Below, piece after piece: positions 31,501 through 41,149 of a DNA stretch of 64,000 bases. The translations under genes and the position numbers were made by a program. Origin of the DNA: Meira nashicola (lineage: Eukaryota > Basidiomycota > Exobasidiomycetes > Exobasidiales > Brachybasidiaceae); NCBI GenBank assembly GCA_001600355.1, contig BCJU01000005.1:156099-220098 (forward strand), written 5' to 3'. The notes under the pieces are model-generated. The model did not search any database, was not told where the DNA came from, and saw only the letters and a list, made by a program, of their open reading frames with translations. Each line of letters begins with the position of its first letter. The first letter of the stretch is position 1.

Positions 31501-34500
31501 TCAAGGTCTTTCAGAAATGACATACGAAGAAGTTACCCTTCGCCTCGTTCGTCTTTTGTTCGTTGCTCATCAAACACGTTGGATTGACGTCTCTCTTCGT
31601 AACCTTGTTGGTGATTGGATGCGTCGATGCGAAGAACGATTTGCAGGTATTCATACCGGTGGTGAAAAGGTATCGATGCTCCAAAATTTCTCAATTTTGG
31701 ACAAAGAACCTCTTGCATTTATCGAAACATTCTTCAATGAATACAAAGATGGTCGCAAAATTTGGCTAGCAGCTGAAGATGTCAGCTACTTTGTCCAAAT
31801 GTGCAGTAGACCAGGTCAAAAGCCAGTTCCATTCATTCCTGTCTTGGATGAAAACTTCCCAGTGTTCTTCAAGCGTGATTCACTCTGGTTCGCAGAAGAT
31901 TTGGATGCTGTCTTTGATCAAGACCCTCAGCGTGTTTGTATCCTGCAAGGACCTGTTGCTGCAAAACATTCCAAGATTGTCAATGAACCAGTTGGTGAAA
32001 TCATGGGTAACATCGAAAAAGGATTGATCAAACGATTGCTCGAACGTTACTACAACAACAATGAAGCCAATGTTCCTTCCGTCGAATACTTGAGCAAATC
32101 AGCACCAAATGTGGAAGCTGCTGCTGTTTTGGCACGTCATAATATCGCTGCTAGCACAAGTGCCAACAGCCGTGCTTTCCATATTCGTCAAAGTGTCCCT
32201 TCCACAAATGATTGGCTTGAAATTTTGGCAGGATCCAAACCAACTTGGTTGCGCGCTTTGTTGCGTTCAGTTTCAATCGTTCAAGGTCGTTCCTACGCTG
32301 ACAACCCAATCTCTCGCATGTTGACACCACGAAAAGGACAGACTGTTGAAATTTCTTATACTGAAAAGGGACAACCTGCTCGTATGGTGATCAAAGGAGC
32401 TGCACGTTCATTTGGTCAACATGATTCAACATTCAAGGCTGTGGAGATTGTCAAAGATCCATCCTCTCCACGTATTGATGTGACAATGTTTGAGGAACGT
32501 CAAGGTGAACCAGTTCCTCTTTCATTGCAATTCAATTACCGTCCTGATCAACCATTTGCTCTCATTCATGAAATCATGGAAGGTCGCAACGATCGTATCA
32601 AAGACTTTTACTGGCGTCTTTGGTTCCATGCAGACATGCCCGCAAAAGAAGTCTTGGCCACTCGTCGTGAACACATTAGTCCTGTAGCCAAATTAGACTC
32701 AGATGCCATCATTCGCTTCTGCCAAATTGTCGAAAACCGAAGTGAAGCATTCCATTTGCGTGGTAAAGCACCAATGGATTTTGCCATGGTTGCTGGCTGG
32801 CAAGGAATCATGCAAGCTTTGATCGCAAGCACAGATGCTGATCTTTTGCGATTGGTACATTTGAGCAATGCTTTCAAGATGGTAGATAAAGCCTCACCTT
32901 TGCGTGCAGGTGATATCTGCCGTGCAACTGCAACCGTTCAAAGCATCAAGATTTCCGAGACTGGCAAATCAGTCGCTGTTCGTGGTGTTGTGATGCGCAA
33001 AGATGAAGACACTGAAGAGTTCAAGCCAGTAATGGAAGTGATCTCCAGCTTCTTCTTCCGTGGAAGATTCAATGACTTTGAGAATTGCTTCGAGACTGTT
33101 TCTGAGGACTACAAGGTACAATTGCAAAGCGCTGCAGATGTTTCCGTCCTTTTAGCCAAAGAATGGTTTGCATGGACTTCTGATGAAGAGTCTTTGAAGC
33201 CAAAGACAAACTTGGAAATTCACGTTTCTAGTGATGTTCGCTTCAAAGACAACAGTACATTCTCTTCTGTGGATGTCACTGGTACAGCATACGTTCGTGA
33301 TTTCCGTGATGACTTAAAGGCGGTAGGAGAGATCAATTATTCTGCTGACTCTGTTAGTCACGGTAACCCAGTGGTCGAATACATTAAACGTATCGGAGGA
33401 AGTTCGACTGGTCCTGTTCCATTGGAGAATGGCTATTCTCTCATCACACCTGGAACGTCAGCTTCATTCAAAGCACCTGCAACCAATGAGCCCTATTCCA
33501 ACGTTTCAGGAGATTTCAATCCTATTCACGTCAATCCATACTTTAGCCAATTTGCCTCATTGCCAAGCACGATTACGCATGGAATGTTCTCATCAGCTGC
33601 AACACGTAGATTTGTCGAAGATATTGCCGCCGAAGGACATCCAGAAAGATGTTTATCATTCGATGCATCCTTTGTTGGAATGGTTTCACCAGGTGATGAA
33701 TTGCAAGTCAAACTACGTCATATTGCTATGCACAACGGAAACAAGGTCATCCAAGTACAAACTTTCAATCAAAACGGAGAAAAAGTATTGGAAGGTAAAT
33801 CCGAAGTTGCTCAACCTCCAACTGTTTACGTCTTTACTGGTCAAGGAAGTCAATCAGTTGGCATGGGAATGGATTTGTACAACTCCAGTGACGTTGCGCG
33901 TGCATTATGGGATGAAGCAGACGCTCACATGCGTGAAACATTGGGTGTATCCATCTTGGAGATTGTGACCAAGAACCCATTGAGCAAGACTGTTCACTTT
34001 GGTGGTGTTCGTGGATTGGCAATCCGTGATAGATATATGGCTATGACTTACGAATCAACGGATGAGAATGGCGTAACAAAACCTATGCCATTGTTCCCAG
34101 AAGTAAATTCAAGTTCTCAAAGCTACACATTCCAGCATCCATCTGGATTGTTGAATGCTACTCATTTCACTCAACCTGCTTTGGTTTTGACAGAATTGTC
34201 AGCTTTCCGTGATATGCAAAGACGTGGATTGATTGTGGAAGATGCTCCATTCTGTGGTCACTCTTTGGGAGAATATGCCGCTATCAGTCATACATTGCAA
34301 ATCACTGATTTGGTCGATATCGTTTTCTTACGTGGATTAACTATGCAACGTGCCGTTAAACGTGATGAACAAGGACGATCAGATTATGGAATGGTTGCTT
34401 GCAATGCTGCACGTGTTGGTTTGAGTGACCAAGCTTTATGTGAAGTTGTCAATGAGATCGGCAAACGACCAAACTGTTTCTTGGAACCGATCAATTTCAA

Positions 34501-34591
34501 TGTTGCAATGGTTCAAACTGTTGTCGCAGGTAATCTTTTGGGATTGCGAACTCTTCAATTGACTCTCGACAAGATTGCTGAATTCGCTTGA
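28544..34591 (+). CDS. FAS1: Fungal fatty acid synthase subunit beta, ending inside the MPT domain
   Basis: 2015 aa, intronless. Domains in order: acetyltransferase with nucleophile Ser345 (GATGHSQGIIS) and its own His motif (PVGVPYHSSYL, near 500); flavin enoyl reductase (PVVIGGMTPSTVQAGI.. from ~655); central dehydratase/hot-dog regions (FNPIHVNPYFSQFASLP near 1655); and the malonyl/palmitoyl transferase start (VFTGQGSQSVGMGMDLY near 1765) with nucleophile Ser1907 (FCGHSLGEYAA). The protein stops about 108 residues after that Ser, at LTLDKIAEFA. Yeast Fas1 runs about 130 residues further and contains the MPT His. No splice donor or matching coding sequence follows the stop. The missing segment is at the N-terminus of the alpha gene on the opposite strand. 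Function: chain initiation, dehydration, enoyl reduction and product transfer in cytosolic fatty acid synthesis. Confidence 0.97.
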   Translation: MTTQTKLPVEARAFSDDSYVDVYSSSSSAMASPSSGDARRPIQLSTANTQVRIPVPVTPYEAWIAAVILRDEFHRALSSLQNDAEREILDNKEEPAAQQVEDVDDQDAEQAARLQAKRKQRATEARIILTSKFMGFLAAKLEGKAAKSNYESKVLECTWNYFNKQFLGEHTDIHKLTASLDIDVRTSVLRSFYEAFTLLETAGVASPGISRPALFNAVDKSEAQVFALFGGQGNNEVYFNELQALYDTYRPLVLPLLETATTQLESLAEEANAQGFSSYYLMGLDVVGWLSGNKPRPATSYLASVPLSLPLIGLTQLTQYYASCRACGLTPGDFRKRVAGATGHSQGIISALVLATSDSNESFRENTAKALQLLFHIGKRGQESFPELTIEPALINDAVEGGEGEPTPMLSVTGLTQSSLEKFIKSTNTHLPDGLKVDISLFNGPRNFIVTGPPRSLFGLVGNLRAKRAEQGVDQTRIPFGKRKPVFNMRFLPVGVPYHSSYLQGATEKVVQLDYKGADGDAWKPSDLKASVRNTFDGSDMGTYDTAKDGTLVKNICDQIFTQPIHWDKATDVSEKTTACIDFGTGGLSGIGGLTARNLEGRGVRTIIVSGVHPKSAELYDTVEYKREKKWAQDFLPRLVKTHTGEIKIDTPAARMLGKPPVVIGGMTPSTVQAGINAAVANAGYHIELAGGGQIRPNILRKRVEEIQSLTEPGQPLTLNCLYINQRQWSFQYPQWLEMRREGFPLNGFTVAAGVPSTEAAKTMLDGLREAGIEHVTFKPGSVDGIRQVCNIAASNPTMNIICQITGGRAGGHHSAEDFHQLILPTYSMIRKYSNIALVAGSGFGSDEDFWPYFCGDWSVPFGVQPMPFDGVMLASRIMTAKEAHTSDAIKQLIVDAPGVDDKEWEASYDRVTGGILTVTSELGEPIHKIATRGIKLWQELDKELFTLKKDKQLAWMREKKDYLIKRLNADFQKPWFPAHRDGSSAQGLSEMTYEEVTLRLVRLLFVAHQTRWIDVSLRNLVGDWMRRCEERFAGIHTGGEKVSMLQNFSILDKEPLAFIETFFNEYKDGRKIWLAAEDVSYFVQMCSRPGQKPVPFIPVLDENFPVFFKRDSLWFAEDLDAVFDQDPQRVCILQGPVAAKHSKIVNEPVGEIMGNIEKGLIKRLLERYYNNNEANVPSVEYLSKSAPNVEAAAVLARHNIAASTSANSRAFHIRQSVPSTNDWLEILAGSKPTWLRALLRSVSIVQGRSYADNPISRMLTPRKGQTVEISYTEKGQPARMVIKGAARSFGQHDSTFKAVEIVKDPSSPRIDVTMFEERQGEPVPLSLQFNYRPDQPFALIHEIMEGRNDRIKDFYWRLWFHADMPAKEVLATRREHISPVAKLDSDAIIRFCQIVENRSEAFHLRGKAPMDFAMVAGWQGIMQALIASTDADLLRLVHLSNAFKMVDKASPLRAGDICRATATVQSIKISETGKSVAVRGVVMRKDEDTEEFKPVMEVISSFFFRGRFNDFENCFETVSEDYKVQLQSAADVSVLLAKEWFAWTSDEESLKPKTNLEIHVSSDVRFKDNSTFSSVDVTGTAYVRDFRDDLKAVGEINYSADSVSHGNPVVEYIKRIGGSSTGPVPLENGYSLITPGTSASFKAPATNEPYSNVSGDFNPIHVNPYFSQFASLPSTITHGMFSSAATRRFVEDIAAEGHPERCLSFDASFVGMVSPGDELQVKLRHIAMHNGNKVIQVQTFNQNGEKVLEGKSEVAQPPTVYVFTGQGSQSVGMGMDLYNSSDVARALWDEADAHMRETLGVSILEIVTKNPLSKTVHFGGVRGLAIRDRYMAMTYESTDENGVTKPMPLFPEVNSSSQSYTFQHPSGLLNATHFTQPALVLTELSAFRDMQRRGLIVEDAPFCGHSLGEYAAISHTLQITDLVDIVFLRGLTMQRAVKRDEQGRSDYGMVACNAARVGLSDQALCEVVNEIGKRPNCFLEPINFNVAMVQTVVAGNLLGLRTLQLTLDKIAEFA

Positions 34592-35897
34592 TTAAAAAAG
34601 CGTAGCAAATCATAATAATTCTTTTGTACATAATTTAAACCATATTTTCTCCTTCTTTTCTCTTACACTTTGGGCATTCATCTCACGTACAACAAACATT
34701 ATTTTTTTCATATTTCCCTTGTTTCTTATGACGATGAAGATTTCGTATTTGAATAAATAGATGGCTACCTATCAATGACTAATTTGTGTGTTTGTATTTG
34801 TTAAATTTTGAATGAAAGATAAGCAAATTTATCTTTGCACTTGGCGAAAAACAATTCCATGCATACCGGTATTTGGACCGCGCCAAAAATACCGAGCAAC
34901 CGAAAATATGGACTATTAACGCCACCCCCCACGCGAGAAGGTTTTGGGCGGAAGACGCGTACCTCGGCTGTCAAGCTATGGGATCAAGACGGTTTATTCG
35001 CCGTATGAAAAATTAATGCCAAGACTTTTTAGGAGAAAGTGTCTTCAAACTTGACGTTCGGTTGTGTGACTTGGTACATCTGTATTTTAATCTATGTACT
35101 TCTGCATACACATATAATACCATAGATAGGCAAGTTTGCATGTTTTTTGTGCAGAGACAAAGCAGGATCCTTACCATATCTGGTCATGCCAAGACTATGA
35201 TTTCCCCACGGCTCTTCTGAGCTTTCGATGTAAGTGGAAATAAGGAAAGTTCAATTGACATCAGCGACGAACAATGTAACAAGAAGATAAGAATGTACAG
35301 GAACAATGTTAGATTGCTCTTCCTCGCCTTCCGTAGGACGTAGGGTGCTCAGAATATTGTAGCGCTGGGCTACGCAGCATCCGCACTGTAATGCAAAGAA
35401 GGAAGACGGAACGTAATTTATCCCAATGAAAAGCGGTGAATAAGAAGAAGGAAAATAACGCTAATCTAGGTTTCGGACATTGAACGCGCAAAAGAAGGCG
35501 TAATACCCGTCTTTTTTTCTTTCTCCGCGAAGCGCTGCGCTGCGCTAATTTACGCTAATCACGCCATGCAGGGACGATTGAAGAGAAAAAAAAGAGAGAG
35601 AGAGAAAAAAATTGACGAAGAGAGTGATTTGGGAAAATAGATTGGTTTTGATGCATAATTTAGGACTTCCTTATCTTCATTGTCCGTGTCTCTTCTCTTT
35701 CCAACAGTGGTATTTTGCCAAATGAAATCTCGTACCTGACCTCAAGGCACTCTCTTCTTCCCCCTGTCAATGTGCAAGCTGTCTATTCTTTATTGTACAT
35801 GCATAAAATCAAAAATCTTATAAAGAGCACAAGATCAACCCCACTCTTTCTTCTCTACTACATCCATTGACACACATCCGATAAAGTAGTCACAAAG
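34592..35897. other. Intergenic region between FAS beta and amino acid permease
   Basis: 1.3 kb with the FAS beta 3' UTR and the permease promoter. It contains a GA-rich run near 35586-35610 and a short GC-rich GCTGCGCTGCGC stretch near 35530 in otherwise AT-rich DNA. No coding or RNA gene is recognised. Confidence 0.5.
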
Positions 35898-37649
35898 ATG
35901 GCTAACTCTATTGTCGGATCGCATGAAGAGCAGAGATCTGCTTCTTCTCACTCGGGAAGTCCTGATGAGAAGAAGGCTGGTGATTTGGATCTAATTGAGA
36001 GTCGAAATTCACCAATGGACTTAGAAGGGCAAGATAAAAAGCATGGAGGAATTGTAGATGATTCTGGTAATAAAGAAAACCTACACAGAGCTTTAACAGA
36101 GAAACAAATTAGCATGATCGCCATCGGTGGTTCAATCGGAACCGGGCTCATCATTGCATCTGGTACCGCATTGGCTCAAGGAGGACCAGCGGGGCTTTTA
36201 ATTGGTTATTTAGCAATGGGTGCAGTTTGTTGGGTTGTTATAACTGCATTGGGAGAGGTGATTTCCTTCCTTCCTCTTGCAGGTTTCACAGGGACAGCAG
36301 GTCGTTATGTCGATCCTGCTGCTGGAGTTGCTTTAGGATGGGCATATTTATTCAAATATCTGATAATCACACCTAATCAAATTAATGCATCAGCATTGCT
36401 TATCTCTTATTGGAGACCCGATCTTCCAGGTTCGATTTTCATTGCAATCTTCACGGTTTTCATTATCGCGTCAAATTTCTGCGGAGTTCGATTTTTCGGA
36501 CATTTTGAATATTGGATGTCCTTTGCAAAGATTGTTATCTTGACGGCAATTATTTTAGGTGGATTTATTATTTCGTTAGGTGGTAATCCTGCTAATGATC
36601 GAATAGGTTTCCGTTATTGGACTCAAGGAAGAGCATTTGTCGAATATAAAGAACAAGGAGCTCTAGGTCGATTTTTGGGTGTTTGGAGTACACTTACGTC
36701 TGCAATGTTTGCTTATTTGGGAAGTGAATTAGTCGGTGTCACAGCTGGAGAGACTGCAAATCCAAGAAGAGCACTTCCTCGTGCAATCAAGATGGTCATT
36801 TTCCGTATTTTAATCTTCTACATCGGTGGTGTAATTGTGATTGGAATGTTGGTATCACCTCAAAATCCAGGTTTAGTCGTGAAAGGTAAAGCAGCAAAAA
36901 CTGCAGCTGCTTCTCCTTTCGTTTTGGCCATCAAAGGTGTCAATATTAATGCTTTACCATCGGTTGTGAACGCTGCTTTGTTACTTTTCACTTTATCAGC
37001 TTCGAACTCTGATTTATACGTGGCGTCAAGACAATTGCATGGCCTCGCAAGAGATGGTATGGCACCTTTCTCTAAATTCCTCCTTCGTGCCAATAGTTGG
37101 GGTGTTCCATATGTATGTTTGTCAATTTGCTCTTTGTTCTGCGCTTTAGCTTTCTTGAATGCAAGCTCAGGAGGTGCAACAACGTTTACTTACTTGACAA
37201 ACACTGTCACAATTTTTGGAGGTATTGCATGGTGGGGAATCTTGGTTACCCATATTCGTTTCATGGCAGGTTTGCGCGCACAAGGTATTTCGCGCAAGAC
37301 ATTGCCTTACGCCGCTCCTTTCCAACCTTATGGATCGTATATCGCTCTCTTTATTACAACGCTTGTTTTGATCTTTAAAGGTTTCAACGTTTTCTGGCCA
37401 GTATTTGATTATCGTAACTTTATCACGAATTATATCGGTATTCCAGTCACAGCATTCATCTATCTTGGTTGGAAATTTTATCACAAGACAAAATTCATCA
37501 GTGCATCTGAAATGGACTTCACAACCGCAAGAAATTTTGATGTTTTGGATACCGTTGATGTAAATGAAGGTATTTCTGTCAAACAGGCATGGCAAGATGA
37601 GAAGAGATGGTATCTTAAACCATTAGCGGTTAAACATTTGGTTATTTGA
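35898..37649 (+). CDS. Amino acid permease (yeast AAT / APC superfamily)
   Basis: 583 aa, intronless, with a clear start (aaagATGGC). A hydrophilic ~70-residue N-terminus rich in Ser, Asp and Lys precedes LTEKQISMIAIGGSIGTGLI, the first membrane segment and substrate motif of the family. About twelve hydrophobic segments follow. The intracellular loop GETANPRRALPRAI and SASNSDLYVASRQLHGLARDGMAP are family hallmarks. The C-terminal tail is ~70 residues and ends at KHLVI. It should be a plasma membrane proton-coupled amino acid importer; the substrate cannot be read from sequence. Confidence 0.93.
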   Translation: MANSIVGSHEEQRSASSHSGSPDEKKAGDLDLIESRNSPMDLEGQDKKHGGIVDDSGNKENLHRALTEKQISMIAIGGSIGTGLIIASGTALAQGGPAGLLIGYLAMGAVCWVVITALGEVISFLPLAGFTGTAGRYVDPAAGVALGWAYLFKYLIITPNQINASALLISYWRPDLPGSIFIAIFTVFIIASNFCGVRFFGHFEYWMSFAKIVILTAIILGGFIISLGGNPANDRIGFRYWTQGRAFVEYKEQGALGRFLGVWSTLTSAMFAYLGSELVGVTAGETANPRRALPRAIKMVIFRILIFYIGGVIVIGMLVSPQNPGLVVKGKAAKTAAASPFVLAIKGVNINALPSVVNAALLLFTLSASNSDLYVASRQLHGLARDGMAPFSKFLLRANSWGVPYVCLSICSLFCALAFLNASSGGATTFTYLTNTVTIFGGIAWWGILVTHIRFMAGLRAQGISRKTLPYAAPFQPYGSYIALFITTLVLIFKGFNVFWPVFDYRNFITNYIGIPVTAFIYLGWKFYHKTKFISASEMDFTTARNFDVLDTVDVNEGISVKQAWQDEKRWYLKPLAVKHLVI

Positions 37650-37842
37650 TGGAATTGATACGGATTTTCGTATGTTGTATACCTACATTTGTAGCTTGAA
37701 TTATATCACTTCTTGATCTTCTTGTCTTATTTGGATAAAGCTGAAAGTTATATAAGATAATCTTTGTGCCTCAATTATATAAAGGTTATAGAACGCTGTG
37801 ATTCAGACTATCTTCTATATATAATCTTAATCATATAACGAT
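37650..37842. other. AT-rich 3' flank of the amino acid permease gene
   Basis: Very AT-rich sequence between the permease stop and the left arm of the palindrome; probably 3' UTR. No gene is seen. Confidence 0.5.
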
Positions 37843-38116
37843 CTTTTTATTAAGAGTGGTGATGAATATCATTTATAATAAGAGAACTTGATTCTTTATT
37901 TATATAAATAAGCCTGATATATCAGAAGAGGAATTATATAATATATATAAAGTATATATAGGGTTTAGAAGAACATTAAGAATACCACCCCTATACCCTA
38001 TACGTACTTTATATATATTATATAACTCCTCTTCTGATATATCAGGCTTATTTATATAAATAAAGAATCAAGTTCTCTTATTATAAATGATATTCATCAC
38101 CACTCTTAATAAAAAG
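37843..38116. repeat. Large palindrome: 122-bp arms around a 30-bp loop
   Basis: The left arm 37843-37964 and right arm 37995-38116 are reverse complements of equal length with only about three mismatches by eye; the loop is 37965-37994. The arms are very AT-rich and contain smaller perfect palindromes (CTGATATATCAG and TTATTTATATAAATAA). The outer ends read CTTTTTATTAAGAG. There is no ORF inside. It could be a foldback or MITE-like element, or DNA that gives a long hairpin RNA. I see no clear target-site duplication. Confidence 0.95.
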
Positions 38117-38465
38117 CTTTCTCAAATTCTGTCCAATTTAATTGAACTTTATTATTTGCTAATTCAGCACTTTGATACCAAACACTTGCTTGACCAGTCA
38201 AACATACGATAATAGGAGCGACCCAAAGTGTTTGATCGATCTTGTAAAGTTTTAACATTCTTTTACAATTGTTAAACCATACTTCTGCTTTGTAGGGTTC
38301 ACTTCCATCAAACCTATCAAAATTAGGATAAGAAAGTGGATTTGTAAGTTGAGCAGGTAAACTTTTTAAAGAAGTTAATGTTTCATTCAAGAATGTTTGA
38401 TATTCTGATAATGCTTTCTTTAAAGCTGTAAATTCAGCAAGTAAAGAAGCTTTTTCAACATCCAT
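38106..38465 (-). pseudogene. Truncated retrotransposon Gag-like fragment
   Basis: From ATG 38465 the frame gives 119 aa, starting MDVEKASLLAEF. The part FDRFDGSEPYKAEVWFNNCKR ... KIDQTLWVAPIIVCLTGQASVWYQ ... WTEFEKAF follows the pattern of the Ty3/gypsy-type retrotransposon gag domain (F.G....A..W, then A...L.G.A..W, then W..F...F). It breaks off at the end of that core, and its last codons and stop come from the right arm of the palindrome. No zinc knuckle, protease or reverse transcriptase is present nearby. It is best read as a remnant; a domesticated short Gag protein is a less likely alternative. Confidence 0.65.
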
Positions 38466-38846
38466 GATCAAAAATAGTCTTGAGAAAGAAAGCCTTTAAC
38501 TTTTGATTGATCTATAAAAAAAAGAGATAACTGAGATGATTAATGACTTACATGTAATAAAGCCTTCCTTATTACTTACGGGAGCAAAACTTGATAAATG
38601 AGAAAGAGAGATGAATGTTATGATAGTAAAGGAGAAAGAAGGAAAAATTTACAAAGAAAGACAAAAGTGCTCAGCGCGCACAAGAGGTCCAAGCGTTTGC
38701 CAGCGAATCAGAGTGCAAACATCGGAACGGAGTTAGAATATTATTGTGCCCTTTACTAACTCAGCATTTAAATGGCCACATCCTTTCCGATATTTTACGA
38801 TGTTGAGATGATCATTTGATTATAAAAAAAGAAAGCAGATAGATTA
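38466..38846. other. Intergenic region between Gag fragment and glyoxal oxidase pseudogene
   Basis: 381 bases, AT-rich, with no further retroelement domain or other gene recognised. Confidence 0.5.
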
Positions 38847-41044
38847 TTATGCGGTCAGTACATTGACCGTGAGACCGATACTATGAACACCAGTTGAAGC
38901 AACAGCGAAGTAGTACCAGAAACCTGGAGGAACGATGCCGCCATCATTAGGAACGGAAAGAGTGACTGTGTCTCCATTTATACTTTGAACAGATAAAGGT
39001 ATACGACGTTGATCTGTATCGACTGAATGTGTTGAAGAGCCCATCCTAATTAAAACATGTGTTAAGTTTAAAGTTGAATCCAAAGTGACTGTTAACGTTC
39101 CACCTGGAATCACTCTTACCTTCTCTGATTGTTGTTGACTTGAAGTGATTGATTGCACTGTTGGACGATTGCTTGGGTTCCATTTGAATCAAATAGATAA
39201 GGAGGAGAAAAGAATTGAATATCTTGATGATTTGCATTTTTACAATTTCCATTCACGTAGCACAAACCACCACCACCACTCATAATACGTCCATCCGGTA
39301 AAAGAACTGCACTTGAATGATAATTACGTGGAACGAAAGCAGGTGCTAAAGGAATAAATTTTTTGGTTGATGGATCAAAGATTTCAATTTGAAGAACAGA
39401 TTGTGTATCTGTAAATACTGCAGCATACGATTGACCTCCAATGAGTGAAATTTGACCGTTTGGTAAAACGATTATATTTGCAAAAGTACGTGGATAATTC
39501 ATACCTGATAATTGTTCAACAATTGGTGATTGATTGACGCCAATCAAAGTGATCAGATGAGCAGTGTTTAAGGCTGGATTATCTGTATAACTTTGTGCAC
39601 CTCCAGCAGTAAAGATTTTGCCTGCATCAAACATTACACTTAAACCACACATTTGATCACTATTAGCATTTCTAGTTCCTGCACTTTCAACACTTCCTGA
39701 GCCTGTAGTATTATACCAATTCATTTTTCTACTTGGACCTGCTTGAAAGACTGAACCATCTGACCAAGCATGTAACCAAGCATGATTGTCCGTTCTCCAC
39801 GCTCCTTCTTTATCGTATGTAGTTAACATTGGCTTGACTAATGCACCAGGTAAATAAAACCAATTGCCGGTTAAAAGATTATATAATTCACCATCTTTCA
39901 TCGGTACGCCATCTAAACCTCCAATTCCGCCTGTAAAAGAACCACCGATTGTAAACGTATTTCCATTTGATAAAGTGACGGAAGATTGATAACCTCTTCC
40001 TATCGTCATATTTGCAGCACGTGTAAATGTATTTGTGAAAGGATCATAAAAACTTACTGCACTACTTGTACTACCACCATCGATCATTAATTTACCATCA
40101 GGTTGAGAATTCATTCCAGGGCAAAACATATCATGTTTCGTATTTGTAACTGTGAATTCACTTTGAGTGTTTGTTGTAAAGTCAAAACTTACAAATGCAG
40201 TTTGATAATTTGCTGAACCGCCAAATGTAGATGGACTCCAAGAAGAAAATCCTAAAAACTTTTTCACGGTTGGATAAGCTGGTACTAAATAAGATCCTAC
40301 CGGGTTCACATTTAATGGAATTACCTCACCCCATTCACCGTTTAATGGAGCTAATGCTTTTTGATTTTCTGTCGTATTGAGAGCCAAGATTGTAGAAGAA
40401 GTATTGCTATATTTGAAATTTGCTTGAAAAGGTGCACCTTTTATTTTACAAACGCCCGATTCAAAAGCGACATTATAACATCCAGGTGTGATACTACATG
40501 TTTCCGCACAAGATTGAATATCATTTGTGGTGATATCAATCAAACTTTTTACATCAAAGTTTGTATTTTGACAAATTGTATAAATTATATTATTTTTTGA
40601 CGTAAAATAAGTTGAATCTTTTGGACATGGACCATTAATTGGAGTACCATCTTGAGGTGCATAAATAAGTTGAATTGAATCAAAACGTGTATCAACCTTC
40701 CAAGGAGCGGAATTTGAATCCGAGTATCCTTTTAAATGACAAATTTTACCATCATGATCATAAACTGCTTTTGTACATGTATTTGTTGTATAAACACATT
40801 TATTAGCACAATCAGTTGCATTATTGATATTTTGTAAAGTTTCAACATTCCTCACTTGATAATCTGAATTAGGACAAATTGAATATAATGCACCTAAAGC
40901 AGAAGTATAATTATAAGCACCTGCAGGGCATGTTCCATTGATTGGCGTACCATTCACTGGTGTATAAGCGGAAGTCATTTTTCTTAGTTCTTTCTTAGAT
41001 GATGGTAGCGGTAATTGAAAATCGTGAGAAATAAAAAACCCCAT
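38847..41044 (-). pseudogene. Truncated, frameshifted glyoxal oxidase-like gene
   Basis: A close paralogue of the neighbouring gene at 41490-44717. The similarity starts at TSAYTPVNGTPINGTCP, which corresponds to the fourth PAN-like unit of the neighbour, so signal peptide, three PAN units and the Ser/Thr linker are missing. The frame then runs through the oxidase domain to about 39170, where one base is lost. The rest of the domain (from VQSITSSQQQSEK to IGLTVNVLTA) continues in another frame down to 38847. The residues expected for the copper-radical site are still present (FCPGMN, GRGYQSS, PRNYHSS, GVHSIGL), so inactivation looks recent, unless the shift is a sequencing error. It lies next to the palindrome and Gag remnant. 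Confidence 0.85.
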
Positions 41045-41050
41045 TTAAGT

Positions 41051-41149
41051 TCACTTTTTTCTCACCAAAGAACGACGGACATTAATATTCCTTTCAACTG
41101 CATCTCCATTGACTTCTTCTTGATCGAATTCATTCAAATGATTTGTCAT
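41051..41149 (-). other. Possible short 5' exon or mini-ORF upstream of the glyoxal oxidase pseudogene
   Basis: ATG at 41149 opens a 32-codon frame (MTNHLNEFDQEEVNGDAVER..). A GTGAGA donor at 41065 and a TCTAAG acceptor at 40995/40994 would define a 72-nt intron, the usual size here, and join 28 codons in phase to KELRKMTSAYTP of the pseudogene. This would be a new N-terminus without a signal peptide. Only the splice signals and phase support it. Confidence 0.25.
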
